Of a DNA stretch of 64,000 nucleotides, positions 18,619 to 28,182 are shown one piece after another. The position numbers and the translations under genes are program-made. This stretch comes from Actinomycetaceae bacterium TAE3-ERU4 (GTDB lineage Bacteria; Actinomycetota; Actinomycetes; Actinomycetales; Actinomycetaceae): positions 62,001 to 126,000 of the forward strand of contig JAHUUJ010000002.1 of NCBI GenBank assembly GCA_019218365.1. Reading direction: 5' to 3'. Under the pieces are notes generated by a model. That model was given only the letters and a program-made list of their open reading frames with translations, was not told the origin of the DNA and did no database searches. Every line of letters begins with the position of its first letter. Within the stretch, counting starts at the first letter, position 1.

Positions 18619-19719
18619 GTGGAAGAATTATCCTACGCAAAGGCCGGAGTTGATACCCGCGCCGGTGATACTGCGGTGGAACTGATGAAAGAAGCTGTTA
18701 GGGCCACCTACACGGCAAATGTTTTCGGTGATTCCGGAGGCTTTGCCGGAATGATAGACGCTTCTGCCCTCAAAGAATACGAACGTCCACTCCTGGCCAC
18801 TTCTACCGATGGTGTCGGAACCAAAATAGAGGTCGCTCGTGCCCTCGATATACATCACACGATTGGGCAAGATTTGGTGGCAATGGTCGTAGATGATATT
18901 GCTGTAGTGGGAGCCAAACCGTTACTGATGACCGACTACATCGCTTGTGGAAGGGTTCAACCCGAACGGATTGCCCGCATCGTTAAGGGAATCGCGGATG
19001 CTTGCGCCCTCGTTGATACCCCTTTAATCGGTGGGGAAACAGCCGAACACCCAGGAGTAATGGAACCTGACCAATACGATATTGCGGGTGCCGTTACAGG
19101 GGTAGTAGAGGCTTCTAAAGTCCTCGGGCCACAAAAGGTCCAAAAGGGGGACATCCTAGTGGCATTAGCGGCTTCGGGACTGCACTCTAACGGATATAGC
19201 CTAGTCAGAAAGATCGTTGAACAGGCTGGTTGGAAATGGGAACGTCATTTCCCCGAGTTTGGGCGCACTCTAGGGGAAGAGCTTCTTGAACCCACCCGTT
19301 TGTATTCGGCACTTTGCTTAAAAATTGCCGAGAGGGTAGGAAACTCAATTCACGCTTTTAGTCACATCACCGGCGGTGGACTAGGGGCAAATCTTTCACG
19401 GGTTATGCCGGCCTCCCTGGCCGCGCGTATTGATTTGACGAGTTGGCAGGTACCCGCGGTATTCCAAGTCTTACGCAATGCAGGTAAGGTTACACTCAAC
19501 GATGCGGCAGAGGCTTGGAACATGGGGGTAGGCATGGTAGCTGTTTGTTCTCCCGAGGCTGTAGAAAAAATTGTTTCCCTAAGTGAACACTACCAATGTC
19601 CTGCCTGGGTACTGGGCGAGGTAGTCGAAGATCCGGGTAACGAAACAGACGCTACGCGTATTGCCGGTACAAAGGGCGTGCGGGCAGGTGCGGCACTTCT
19701 GGAAGGAACTTTCCACTAA
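18619..19719 (+). CDS. purM: Phosphoribosylformylglycinamidine cyclo-ligase
   Basis: 366 aa from a GTG at 18619 with an AAAGGAGA site; the longer frame from 18550 would overlap purF and lacks PurM similarity. Motifs include SYAKAGVD near the N-terminus, the STDGVGTK nucleotide-binding segment, DDIAVVGAKPL, and HITGGGL in the C-terminal half. It closes the imidazole ring to form AIR. It is 11 bp downstream of purF, so the two form an operon. Confidence 0.95.
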   Translation: MEELSYAKAGVDTRAGDTAVELMKEAVRATYTANVFGDSGGFAGMIDASALKEYERPLLATSTDGVGTKIEVARALDIHHTIGQDLVAMVVDDIAVVGAKPLLMTDYIACGRVQPERIARIVKGIADACALVDTPLIGGETAEHPGVMEPDQYDIAGAVTGVVEASKVLGPQKVQKGDILVALAASGLHSNGYSLVRKIVEQAGWKWERHFPEFGRTLGEELLEPTRLYSALCLKIAERVGNSIHAFSHITGGGLGANLSRVMPASLAARIDLTSWQVPAVFQVLRNAGKVTLNDAAEAWNMGVGMVAVCSPEAVEKIVSLSEHYQCPAWVLGEVVEDPGNETDATRIAGTKGVRAGAALLEGTFH

Positions 19720-19760
19720 GTAGAGTGGCAAATAGTTTTTCTTCTAGTCACTAAATATTT

Positions 19761-19790
19761 TTGGGGCACCACCTGCAGGTGGTGCCCCAA
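19761..19790. terminator. 30-bp GC-rich palindrome between convergent purM and DUF3073 gene
   Basis: Exact 15-bp arms (19761-19775 / 19776-19790) with no spacer lie between two convergent stop codons. No clear U tract follows on either strand, so it may act as a hairpin that blocks read-through or protects 3' ends. Confidence 0.65.
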
Positions 19791-19821
19791 AAGTCAGTAG
19801 TTGCAGTTGATGTTGGAAAGA

Positions 19822-20043
19822 CTACCTGGCGGTATCCCAACCATCTGCAAAATCGTCTTCGTCTTCGTCAGCGAACTCAGAATTATACTGTGCCGCTATA
19901 TCTGCGTACGGGTCATCTGTGGACTCGTTCTTTGAACTACCTGAAAGTTCACGCTGTAAAGCAGCGTAATCGGTTTCCGGAGTGTAGTACTTTAAACGAC
20001 GAGCGACTTTTTTTTCTTTAGCCCTTTGACGGCCGCGCCCCAT
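19822..20043 (-). CDS. DUF3073 family protein
   Basis: 73 aa. The basic N-terminus MGRGRQRAKEKKVARRLKY and the following TPETDYAALQREL segment are characteristic of DUF3073, a small actinobacterial family usually found beside purM. The C-terminal half is acidic and ends in a DEDEDD cluster. Function unknown; charge suggests binding to nucleic acid or protein partners. Confidence 0.85.
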   Translation of the reverse strand: MGRGRQRAKEKKVARRLKYYTPETDYAALQRELSGSSKNESTDDPYADIAAQYNSEFADEDEDDFADGWDTAR

Positions 20044-20219
20044 GACGTGACCCCCTTCAACTTAAACTAGCGGAGTGTGCGGTAAGCACTCCTGAATCTT
20101 GCTCAACTAACTATCGTGCCTCTAGGTTACCCTGAATTGGGCGCTAAAGACTAATTGGATTAACGAAAGTCACGCCATCAGCGGACAATTAAGCCTCGGC
20201 GGACCAGTGTAAGGTGAGA

Positions 20220-20516
20220 TTAGCGGACAATGCGCCAAACTACCAGACCGACTACAGTGAGCGTTCCGGCTGCAGCAATAGCCAGGTTGCGTTGTGCAAC
20301 CCGGTCGCCGTTGCTGGCAGCTTCGAAAGTCTGAGTAACGGCAGCTTTGGTGCTTTCAACTTTCTGTTTAGCGGCATTCTTTGCGTCGCTAGCCAGGTTC
20401 TTTGGGTGTAGGCGGTCGGTCAGGGCGTTGACATTCTCGGTCAGCTCGCCGCGGATTTCCTCTAACTGCTTTTCGATCTGGCTGGCGGAGCCGGTGAAAT
20501 CGTAGTCGATGCTCAC
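20220..20516 (-). CDS. DUF3618 family membrane-anchored protein
   Basis: 98 aa. The IEKQLEEIRGELTENVNAL segment is the DUF3618 signature, followed by an amphipathic helical region and one membrane helix at residues about 76-97. It overlaps the end of the Holin-X gene by 4 bp, so the pair is translationally coupled. Pairs of this type are common in Actinobacteria; the function is unknown. Confidence 0.8.
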   Translation of the reverse strand: MSIDYDFTGSASQIEKQLEEIRGELTENVNALTDRLHPKNLASDAKNAAKQKVESTKAAVTQTFEAASNGDRVAQRNLAIAAAGTLTVVGLVVWRIVR

Positions 20517-20956
20517 TTGGTTAGTCCCTTCTTAATCGCCTTAGCGTCTTTGCTTAATCCCTCTTGCGGGGCCGGGGTGTCTGTAGTTGCTTTAGTAATT
20601 GCACTCTTGCCGATTAGCGCGAGGATAATCATAATCACCAACAAAATACCAGCAACAATTAGGCAAGCTGCCCACATTGGAACAAATTCCCCAATTCCAT
20701 ATTCGGCTGCTCGCAGCAGACGCTCAAGTAGGTAGAAAGCCATTACGGCAACAGTCCCAAAAAGGCCGATGGCTAGCGCGAAACGCTTCCCTGCGGTGGC
20801 GGCCTTGGCCTTAGCCAGGCTAATTTCCCCGCGAATTAAAGCAGAAACCTGCTTAGACACTAGGCCAACCAGCTCGCCGACCGAAGGACGCGATGTCTCG
20901 GAGGATACTTTCTGGTCCTGGTTGGGAATGTCAGTATTTAGCTCGGGTGCACTCAT
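20513..20956 (-). CDS. Actinobacterial Holin-X / phage holin superfamily III protein
   Basis: 147 aa. The SVGELVGLVSKQVSALIRGE segment, followed by two membrane helices (about residues 54-75 and 92-115) and a charged tail, fits the Holin-X family. Despite the family name there is no phage context here. It is the first gene of a two-gene unit with the DUF3618 gene. The function is unknown; family members are thought to be membrane structural or stress proteins. Confidence 0.78.
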   Translation of the reverse strand: MSAPELNTDIPNQDQKVSSETSRPSVGELVGLVSKQVSALIRGEISLAKAKAATAGKRFALAIGLFGTVAVMAFYLLERLLRAAEYGIGEFVPMWAACLIVAGILLVIMIILALIGKSAITKATTDTPAPQEGLSKDAKAIKKGLTK

Positions 20957-21026
20957 TGATTGGATCTCCTTAGCTCAGCACACAGTGCTTCAATGTTTTC
21001 ATGTAAACCATCGATTCGTCATCTTT

Positions 21027-21656
21027 TTAGCTAAATTTAGGTTTAGTGAGGGTCGCAACAAAAAGACTGTAGTGGCATTCTTTGCCGTCTTCATTAACTT
21101 TAACCTCGTCGAGGGCGTTTCGGAAACTGCTTAGTTTCAGGCCCTCTTTTTTAGCGGCTTCTTCTAAGTCTTCGGGGGAAAATCCCTGATAGTAAACCGT
21201 GGTTTCCGTGTCTGAGTGGAAGAAATCTCCACCCGAAAGAATATCCACTACCGTAATTTTGCCACCCGGTTTTAAAAGTGGGGAAACCTGCTTGAAAAAT
21301 CCCTGTGGACTAGGGAGATGGTGTAGGACAAGTGAAAGAAAAAGTAAATCAAGGGGTGGAGCCTGAAGTAAATCGCTAATTGCTTGATAAGAAGTTTTCC
21401 GGGGAGAGGTATCGGCTAGATGCTTCGCTTTTTCGGTATAGATATCCAACATCGGTTGACTAATGTCGTAACCGTAAAACTGCTCGGCACTATCTTCAAG
21501 AGCAAAAGTAATTAGTCCGGTGCCGCACCCAAACTCTAGCGCGTTTTCTACCGGAAGCATCCCTTCCCACTCATTCCTGAGTTCTTTTGCTATCCTGCTA
21601 GCTCGTTCAAAGCGTCTTGGGGTATCCCAAGTTTTCGCTCGCTCGTCAAACGACAT
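21027..21656 (-). CDS. Class I SAM-dependent methyltransferase
   Basis: 209 aa. The SAM-binding motif I is LEFGCGTGLI (about residues 40-49), with YGYDIS as the acidic strand and LLFLSLVLHHLPS as the post-motif. These match Methyltransf_11/25 type small-molecule methyltransferases. The substrate cannot be assigned. It is a single gene between the Holin-X gene and the tRNA cluster. Confidence 0.82.
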   Translation of the reverse strand: MSFDERAKTWDTPRRFERASRIAKELRNEWEGMLPVENALEFGCGTGLITFALEDSAEQFYGYDISQPMLDIYTEKAKHLADTSPRKTSYQAISDLLQAPPLDLLFLSLVLHHLPSPQGFFKQVSPLLKPGGKITVVDILSGGDFFHSDTETTVYYQGFSPEDLEEAAKKEGLKLSSFRNALDEVKVNEDGKECHYSLFVATLTKPKFS

Positions 21657-21794
21657 CGTCTCTCCAAAATAACTTAGTAATTATCACTTCATTAATTCTA
21701 TGGCCAAAAGTATGTAAACAGTAGAGGGAGAAGAATCGATGATCTAAATTGCAAAAGGAAAAATAAAAGGGAAATCAATGTGCAGAAAACAAAA

Positions 21795-21828
21795 AGACCC
21801 TCGCAAACCAAAAGGCTACGAGGGCTCT
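21795..21828 (-). terminator. Terminator of the tRNA-Glu/Asp/Phe cluster
   Basis: CCCTCG (21798-21803) pairs with CGAGGG (21819-21824), extended by AGA/TCT pairs across a bulge. On the minus strand it is followed by TTTTTGTTTT. Confidence 0.7.
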
Positions 21829-21833
21829 AAATG

Positions 21834-21906
21834 TGGCCCCGACCGGCGTCGATCCGGTGACCTTTCGATTTTCAGTCGAACGCTCTGCCAACTGAGCTAC
21901 AGGGCC
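21834..21906 (-). tRNA. tRNA-Phe (anticodon GAA)
   Basis: The minus strand folds as a cloverleaf of 73 nt: acceptor GGCCCTG with CGGGGCC, anticodon loop CTGAAAA, and a T arm. The 3' CCA is not encoded. It is the last of three clustered tRNAs. Confidence 0.93.
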
Positions 21907-21950
21907 ATGACAAAATCAGCCGACCATTTCTGATCGGCCTCAAATGTCGG

Positions 21951-22024
21951 CGACCCCGACGGGACTCGAACCCGCGACCTCCGCCGTGACAGGGCGGCGC
22001 GCTAACCAACTGCGCTACGGGGCC
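21951..22024 (-). tRNA. tRNA-Asp (anticodon GTC)
   Basis: A minus-strand cloverleaf of 74 nt: acceptor GGCCCCG with CGGGGTC, anticodon loop CTGTCAC and T loop GTTCGAG. CCA is not encoded. Confidence 0.93.
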
Positions 22025-22077
22025 TCGTGTTTTAAGGCACGAAGCCTTTTTTTGAATCAGCTTTGCAGCCGAATTCG

Positions 22078-22150
22078 TACCCCCAACGGGATTCGAACCC
22101 GTGCCGCCGCCGTGAAAGGGCGGTGTCCTAGGCCGCTAGACGATGGGGGC
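22078..22150 (-). tRNA. tRNA-Glu (anticodon TTC)
   Basis: A minus-strand cloverleaf of 73 nt: acceptor GCCCCCA with TGGGGGT (G1-U72 wobble), anticodon stem CCGCC/GGCGG with loop CTTTCAC. CCA is not encoded. First tRNA of the cluster. Confidence 0.92.
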
Positions 22151-22389
22151 TGATGAACCTTAGTTCGTCTGTCCTTAAGACTGGAAAATCATATACGGTT
22201 TTTAGGGGTGAACGCAAAATGAACGGCATGTGAAAGGGGTCACTATGTCTCTAAAGGCTGTTAAACCGCGGGAAAAGTGTGGGTAGCGGTTCGTTTAGTT
22301 TCCCATTTTCAAATCGCTGAAATATCTTCCTAATTCGTCTCTTGACGCAAACTCTCGCAACCTGAGGGAAGTCAAAATACCCTAGATGT

Positions 22390-23970
22390 ATGAACTTCTT
22401 AGGAAATCTATATGTCCTTACCTACCCGTTTGGGGTAATTGCGAAAAAAGGTAATCATAGCCCCGAGGGGGCTGGAAAAGTCGCTGAAGAAGCTGTCGAA
22501 ACAACCGTGAACATAGCAACGTTACTTGGATCTTCGGCAATTGGAGCAGTTGTTGGATTTGTTGTCGGACTGCTGGTGTTTTTGTTGATTCGACTAGCTT
22601 TCTATCGCTCTAAGCCGGGTCGCTTATTGGCTCACCGTCTGCGTTTGCCAATCCCGATTCTTTTCTTGCTCGTAGGTGCTTCTGTAGCTCTTGACCTGGC
22701 TGATTCAGGCTTGTCGAGGAACGAACAAGCATGGGTTGACCTGTTTCAACACGGATTCTTGTTGGCAGTTATTGCAGCTATTACCTGGGTGTTGGTTGCT
22801 GCGGTGCAAGTTATTGAAGATGTAGCAAATCACCGTTATTCCAATTCAATTGAAGGAAAAGCGCGCCGGGTTACTACTCAGATGCAGATTTTGCGTAGGG
22901 TTCTGCAAGCCATCTTGGTGGCTTTGGGAATAATCGTTGCAATACTTACTTTTCCCCAAGCGCGTACGGCCATGACCGCTCTGCTTTCCTCGGCTGGTGT
23001 AATTTCAATTATTGCCGGTATTGCCGCTCAGAACGTTTTAGGAAACATGTTTGCCGGACTGCAAATCGCTTTTGCTGATTCGGTGCGCGTGGGTGACATT
23101 CTGGTTTTTGATGACAAGTACGGAACCGTAGAAGAAATTACTCTCACCTACGTGGTATTGCGTATCTGGGATGAGAAACGTCTGGTAATTCCTTCGCGTC
23201 AACTTACCGAAAAATCGGTGGAAAACTGGACGCGACGCCATGCCCAAGTCCTCGGGACTGTGGAGCTTCCCCTTGACTGGACAGCTCCGGTGCCAGCTAT
23301 TCGTCTAGAACTGCAACGCCTCTTACAAAATAGTCCCCTGTGGGACGGAAATACTGGAAATATCCAAATTACCGATTCTCAAGCTGGGCAGATGACCGTA
23401 CGAGTCTGTGTGTCTGCGGCAAATCCATCGGATTTATGGGATTTGCGCTGCTATGTGCGTGAGCATCTAGTGGATTGGACAGTTCGAAACGCACCTTATG
23501 CGCTTACTCGCACTCGTCTCCAACGCGAAGAAGTCAAGATTGTTGAACACGATAAAAGTGATGAGGAAGTAGCTCGACTGGCTGAAGAACTCGCTCTAAT
23601 TGCCGGCCCCTTGGAAGGGGAAAATAAAACTACAACTAGCCAAGATACGTACCCACAAAGCACAGCTGAGCTTGTCGCCCAAGCTGAGCGAGTGGCTGGA
23701 GGGCAGGCTGACCCGTTCGTGCTTGCCCGTCTAAAAGCCGCTCACCACCGTTCAAAGCGTGAAAGGCGAAAGGCTAACAAGAAGCGCCAAGAACTGGAAA
23801 AAGCCGAAAAAATTCTTGAAGAACTTGGGGAAAAAGCAAAAGCAGATGCGGATAGAACCTCTGTTCTTTCACCAGCGGACGTAGCTAAACTACGCCAAGC
23901 TATGGTGGAAAAACCCGTTACGGAAAAAGAAGCGAAACCCGCTGCCAAAACAGATACTAACGACGAATGA
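22390..23970 (+). CDS. MscS-family mechanosensitive ion channel
   Basis: 526 aa. There are three or four N-terminal membrane helices and the MscS pore helix (about residues 190-225: the AGVISIIAGIAAQNVLGNMF segment). The beta domain follows with FADSVRVGDIL and YGTVEEIT segments typical of the family. The C-terminal 170 residues form a charged, probably coiled extension absent from E. coli MscS. It would open under membrane tension to release solutes during osmotic downshock. Confidence 0.9.
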   Translation: MNFLGNLYVLTYPFGVIAKKGNHSPEGAGKVAEEAVETTVNIATLLGSSAIGAVVGFVVGLLVFLLIRLAFYRSKPGRLLAHRLRLPIPILFLLVGASVALDLADSGLSRNEQAWVDLFQHGFLLAVIAAITWVLVAAVQVIEDVANHRYSNSIEGKARRVTTQMQILRRVLQAILVALGIIVAILTFPQARTAMTALLSSAGVISIIAGIAAQNVLGNMFAGLQIAFADSVRVGDILVFDDKYGTVEEITLTYVVLRIWDEKRLVIPSRQLTEKSVENWTRRHAQVLGTVELPLDWTAPVPAIRLELQRLLQNSPLWDGNTGNIQITDSQAGQMTVRVCVSAANPSDLWDLRCYVREHLVDWTVRNAPYALTRTRLQREEVKIVEHDKSDEEVARLAEELALIAGPLEGENKTTTSQDTYPQSTAELVAQAERVAGGQADPFVLARLKAAHHRSKRERRKANKKRQELEKAEKILEELGEKAKADADRTSVLSPADVAKLRQAMVEKPVTEKEAKPAAKTDTNDE

Positions 23971-24047
23971 AAACACGCCTAGATTAGCGAAAACAGCTAG
24001 TCTGGAATCGGAAAATCTGCGTAAATATTTTGCGCCAAGGAGGAAAC

Positions 24048-24467
24048 ATGTCTGAAAACAAGGGTGCGGGGCAGGCACCCCGAGAATTTACTGAAGAAAA
24101 ATGGCGTCAGTTGCTTTCCCCGATGGAATATCACGTCCTACGGGAAGCGGGAACTGAGCGCCCCGGAACGGGAAAACTAATCTCCGAAAACCGTGCCGGG
24201 ACCTACTATTGTCGTGCCTGCGGTGCCAAGCTATTTCGTTCCGACGCTAAATTTGAGTCTGGGTGTGGGTGGCCCTCTTTCTTTGACGCCGAGGAAGGTG
24301 CGACCTATCAGGTGCGAGACACCAGTCATGGAATGAATCGTCTTGAAGTTCGTTGCGCTAATTGTGAATCTCATCTCGGACACATCTTTGACGACGCTCC
24401 GCAGACCCCGACAGGCCAGAGATACTGCATGAACTCGGTCTGCTTAACCTTCGAAGCTGACGAGTGA
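24048..24467 (+). CDS. msrB: Peptide-methionine (R)-S-oxide reductase
   Basis: 139 aa from the ATG at 24048, which has an AAGGAGG site; an in-frame TTG at 24030 lies upstream of that site. Two CxxC pairs (CRAC and CANC) bind structural zinc. The catalytic Cys is in the RYCMNSVCL segment. The GCGWPSF motif is also diagnostic. It reduces methionine-R-sulphoxide in proteins. Single gene between mscS and the tRNA-Lys terminator. Confidence 0.95.
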   Translation: MSENKGAGQAPREFTEEKWRQLLSPMEYHVLREAGTERPGTGKLISENRAGTYYCRACGAKLFRSDAKFESGCGWPSFFDAEEGATYQVRDTSHGMNRLEVRCANCESHLGHIFDDAPQTPTGQRYCMNSVCLTFEADE

Positions 24468-24547
24468 ACTTAAGTTAATAGCAGAGCCCTAAGCTACTTT
24501 TTGGCGCGTATGTGGAGCGCGTAAAAGTGGGCATTTTGGGGAAAAAG

Positions 24548-24592
24548 AAAATCGGTGCGACCCTGATTTATCTCAGTAATCGCACCGATTTT
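24548..24592. terminator. Bidirectional terminator between msrB and tRNA-Lys
   Basis: A 13-bp stem (24548-24560 / 24580-24592) has T-rich sequence on both outer sides (TTTTCTTTTTC on the minus strand, TTTTCTA on the plus strand). It can end tRNA-Lys and msrB transcripts. Confidence 0.85.
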
Positions 24593-24598
24593 CTACTG

Positions 24599-24672
24599 TA
24601 GGCCCCCGGGGACTCGAACCCCGCACCCACGGATTAAAAGTCCGTTGCTCTAACCAGATGAGCTAGAGGCCC
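24599..24672 (-). tRNA. tRNA-Lys (anticodon TTT)
   Basis: A minus-strand cloverleaf of 74 nt: acceptor GGGCCTC, anticodon stem CGGAC/ATCCG-type with loop CTTTTAA, T loop GTTCGAG, discriminator A. CCA is not encoded. Confidence 0.9.
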
Positions 24673-24824
24673 ACACGCTCTCGTTGTGTCCAAAATGAAC
24701 GCTTAACGTAAGACGCGTGTATCAGTATAAACGGTGGTTTGGATTTCGTCATCTGAGCTGAAAAAAAATCGCCTATCAGGCACAATTATGTGATATAACT
24801 CGCTACCTATTAGGAGGTTGGACA

Positions 24825-25457
24825 ATGAGTTTAGAGAATCGAGGATTCCGCCGCCCGGCGATGTTGGAACCAGAAGTAGCGGAACAAATCCCCGGAGATG
24901 AAGATCCGGCAATCACTAGCTCGGCAGCCCTGACCGCCGCGCGTGCTCTGCTAGGACATTCAGACGACGAGTTCACCGCCGAACAAGTTGACCAACTCGC
25001 GAAGGTAATCGAGAACGAGGGAGTAGACACCGTTTCGGCTCTCTGGGCGCGTTCTTCAGCCCTTTCCCTGCCGGGGCAGATGTGGCGCCTATACCTGCTA
25101 TACATGTGGTGCCAACGTGCTCCCAAAGTGGTGCAAGCTAGATATGACGAGGGAATTAAAGCCCTTGAAGAAAAAGCTTCGGAAAGACACCTCACTCTTC
25201 CTGATTTAGGAAAAATCCAGGAAGAAATCGGAAAACTTATGGGCGGAAAAGGAACCGCAGACTTATCAGGACTATTGCGGCAGGCCGGGCTTTTGATGCA
25301 CGTACTAGCCGCCGGCGCTTCTTATGGGCCAGAATGGATTGAAACCGACAGAAGTGAACTTGCTGACATTGTTACCCGAAGAGCGGGAGCTCTACTAAAA
25401 ACTGGAGATGAATTCCTCGCCGCTTCTAAGCTGGCTCAGCAAGAAGGATACATTTAG
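24825..25457 (+). CDS. Conserved hypothetical actinobacterial protein
   Basis: 210 aa, soluble, mostly helical, with an acidic N-terminus and no signal peptide or membrane segment. It starts with an AGGAGG site. A WRLYLLYMWCQR segment near residue 87 and a LLMHVLAAGASYGPEWIETDR segment near residue 155 stand out but do not identify a family for me. It lies 87 bp upstream of ppk on the same strand and may be co-transcribed with it. Confidence 0.7.
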   Translation: MSLENRGFRRPAMLEPEVAEQIPGDEDPAITSSAALTAARALLGHSDDEFTAEQVDQLAKVIENEGVDTVSALWARSSALSLPGQMWRLYLLYMWCQRAPKVVQARYDEGIKALEEKASERHLTLPDLGKIQEEIGKLMGGKGTADLSGLLRQAGLLMHVLAAGASYGPEWIETDRSELADIVTRRAGALLKTGDEFLAASKLAQQEGYI

Positions 25458-25543
25458 GGCACAAACCAACTACACTCTGCACTAAGGGCAAAATTGTTCA
25501 CTTCCCCCTATTCTGACCCCAATACTTAGCAACTGGAGTTGTC

Positions 25544-28102
25544 ATGTCAGATTCCCTTTCTCCCATCTCACCCGCAAACCCCTACGCCTCCGCTACGCCC
25601 GATGAATTCATTAAGGTGAAGAAATCCGCCCTGGCGGGACTGGTACTAGGTTCTCCCACCCTCTCGGATTTGCCGGTAGATTCCGTAAAAACACAAGAAG
25701 AATCGGAAGAAACAACAAGCGCTAAACCCAACGCACAGGAAGCAAAACCTACAGTTGAAAGTGACGAGTCGGAAACAGGTCAAAATTTCCCGCAAAATCC
25801 GGAAGAATCGGGAAGTGAAAATAAGAAGAAAAATGTTGATTGCCTAGATAGTAGCTACGCCGAGGACGATGACGAAAACGACCTCGACTATGAAGAAACT
25901 GAAGATGACGACACGCTTTTCTTTGAAGAACTTCCCACCCCAATTTCCGAACCCCTTAGCGGAGAAGCTGAATTAGGGTTGGATAAACCACTTCCATCCG
26001 GGCGATTTGCCGACCGCGAGCTTTCTTGGCTGGCCTTTAACGAGAGAGTCCTTGAACAGGCTGAAGACCCAAGCTTACCGCTGCTGGAACGAGCCTGGTT
26101 CCTAGCGATTTTCTCCTCCAATCTTGACGAGTTCATGATGGTTCGTGCCGCTGGCCTAAAACGCCGAATCGCTGCAGGAATAGCAAAGCCCGCCGCTTCG
26201 GGGCTTTCCCCACAACAGGTGGTAGACGGTATTCGTACTCGTACACGTAAATTAACTCGGCGACAGGGGGAATTTTTCCAGAAAGAAATTAAACCCGCTC
26301 TGGAAGACGCCGGCGTGCGATTACGCAACTGGGAAGAACTAGAAGATAGCGAACGTGAACGACTTACGGTTTACTTCCGCAAGCAGCTTTTCCCGGTGCT
26401 TACTCCGCTAGCGGTAGATCCCTCCCACCCGTTTCCCTACATTTCCGGCCTCTCTCTAAACATCGCGGTAGTAGCCCGTAACCCGTTGACGGAGAAAAAC
26501 TACTTCGCGCGGGTAAAAGTGCCCGACTCGCTGCCGCGTTTTGTTAATGTGGAAACCCTCGGAATTGAAGCGGACCCGGCACGTTTTGTAGAAGATGGGG
26601 GAGGGGCAACTTTTGTTCCGATTGAACAAATCATCTCTGCCCATCTGCACCTGCTATTCCCCGGTATGCAGATACTCGAAAGCCACATCTTCCGCCTTAC
26701 TCGTAACGAGGATGTCGAAGTCGAAGAAGACGACGCAGAAAACCTCCTTACCGCGATGGAAGCTGAACTTCTCCGCCGTAAGTTTGGTCCGGCTGTTCGT
26801 CTGGAAGTTGCCGCGGATATCAGCGGAGAAGTCCTTGACTTCCTAGTTTCTAAGCTGGAAATCACCCACGCCGATGTCTACCGTCTACCTGAGCCGCTCG
26901 ACTTGACCTGTCTGAACCAGCTACATGACCTGGATCTACCGCACCTGAAATACCCCAATTACGTGCCCGTTACTGCCTATGGGCTATCTGCAGTGGAGTC
27001 ATCCACCCCGGCGGACATTTTCGCGTCTATGCGCGACCACGACATACTTTTGCACCATCCCTACGATTCGTTTGCGACCTCGGTACAGCATTTCATTGCC
27101 ACGGCTGCTAAAGATCCCCAGGTGCAAGCTATCAAACAAACTCTCTACCGCACCTCCTCCGATTCCCCAATTGTTTCCTCACTTATCGCTGCCGCCCAAG
27201 CCGGTAAACAAGTTGTGGCAATCGTTGAAATTAAGGCGCGTTTTGACGAGGACGCGAACATCTCCTGGGCCCGGAAACTAGAGCGTGCCGGCGTACACGT
27301 GGTCTACGGAATGATTGGCTTAAAGACACACTGTAAGCTTTCTTTGGTAGTTCGCCAGGAGCCTGAAGGACTGCGCCGTTACTGCCACATCGGAACCGGA
27401 AACTATCACCCCAAGACCGCCCGCGGATACGAAGACCTAGGCTTGCTTACCTGTAATACCCAGGTAGCTCAAGATATAACCCGTTTGTTTAACCAGATGT
27501 CAGGGTATGCGCCTTTGGCGACTTTCCAACGGCTTTTGGTTGCGCCGCGCTCGTTGCGCAGCGGGTTAATTGAACGTATCAACAGGGAAGTTTTGCACCA
27601 TGAGAACGGACGTTCGGCAAGAATCTCAATCAAGGTCAACTCAATCGTTGATGAAAAAGTAATTGACGCGCTCTATCGCGCTAGCCAAGCCGGGGTAAAA
27701 ATCGACATTGTAGTAAGAGGAATCTGTGCTATTCGACCGGGAGTCCCCGGACTTTCGGAGAATATCCGAGTGCGCTCAATTCTCGGGCGTTATCTGGAAC
27801 ATTCCCGAGTTTACGTGTTTGAAAATGGGGGCGAACCCGAAGTCTGGATTGGTTCGGCTGACCTTATGCATCGTAATCTTGACCGGCGAATTGAAGCACT
27901 GGTGTTAATTGATGACGTAGATCAGGCTCAATACCTGCGTTCCATGGTTCGCCAGCAGGCTTCAGGGAAGGTTTCTTCTTGGAGATTGCGCAAAAATGGA
28001 ACCTGGCAACGTCGGGTTGAAAATAAACGTGGTAAACGTCTAATTGACTTCCAGGCGAAGCTGATGGACGAGGCTTCGGCCCGAGTTTGCGGGCGTTCTT
28101 AA
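25544..28102 (+). CDS. ppk: Polyphosphate kinase (PPK1) with long acidic N-terminal extension
   Basis: 852 aa. The PPK1 N domain starts near residue 155 ([20 protein letters not shown] region), followed by the head domain and two catalytic C domains. The phospho-His and ATP-binding motifs are in the [22 protein letters not shown] and [15 protein letters not shown] segments. It makes polyphosphate from ATP reversibly. The first 150 residues are unusual: low complexity and strongly acidic (runs of Asp and Glu about residues 105-130). ppk lies in a phosphate-related neighbourhood ahead of mutT1 and pst. Confidence 0.93.
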   Translation: MSDSLSPISPANPYASATPDEFIKVKKSALAGLVLGSPTLSDLPVDSVKTQEESEETTSAKPNAQEAKPTVESDESETGQNFPQNPEESGSENKKKNVDCLDSSYAEDDDENDLDYEETEDDDTLFFEELPTPISEPLSGEAELGLDKPLPSGRFADRELSWLAFNERVLEQAEDPSLPLLERAWFLAIFSSNLDEFMMVRAAGLKRRIAAGIAKPAASGLSPQQVVDGIRTRTRKLTRRQGEFFQKEIKPALEDAGVRLRNWEELEDSERERLTVYFRKQLFPVLTPLAVDPSHPFPYISGLSLNIAVVARNPLTEKNYFARVKVPDSLPRFVNVETLGIEADPARFVEDGGGATFVPIEQIISAHLHLLFPGMQILESHIFRLTRNEDVEVEEDDAENLLTAMEAELLRRKFGPAVRLEVAADISGEVLDFLVSKLEITHADVYRLPEPLDLTCLNQLHDLDLPHLKYPNYVPVTAYGLSAVESSTPADIFASMRDHDILLHHPYDSFATSVQHFIATAAKDPQVQAIKQTLYRTSSDSPIVSSLIAAAQAGKQVVAIVEIKARFDEDANISWARKLERAGVHVVYGMIGLKTHCKLSLVVRQEPEGLRRYCHIGTGNYHPKTARGYEDLGLLTCNTQVAQDITRLFNQMSGYAPLATFQRLLVAPRSLRSGLIERINREVLHHENGRSARISIKVNSIVDEKVIDALYRASQAGVKIDIVVRGICAIRPGVPGLSENIRVRSILGRYLEHSRVYVFENGGEPEVWIGSADLMHRNLDRRIEALVLIDDVDQAQYLRSMVRQQASGKVSSWRLRKNGTWQRRVENKRGKRLIDFQAKLMDEASARVCGRS

Positions 28103-28182
28103 TCTTCCCAGCGTCGAGCAAACCCCTAAACCAAAAAATACCGAGGTTGCCGCGTTTGCTACCAAGAAGGGATAATAGAGGT

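Noticed and set aside
20513-20956. Prophage remnant, suggested by the holin family name
   Set aside because: No other phage genes nearby; Holin-X/DUF3618 pairs are ordinary chromosomal genes in Actinobacteria.
25496-25517. PHO box upstream of ppk
   Set aside because: Only one GTTCAC-type unit is present; the adjacent 11 bp do not repeat it.
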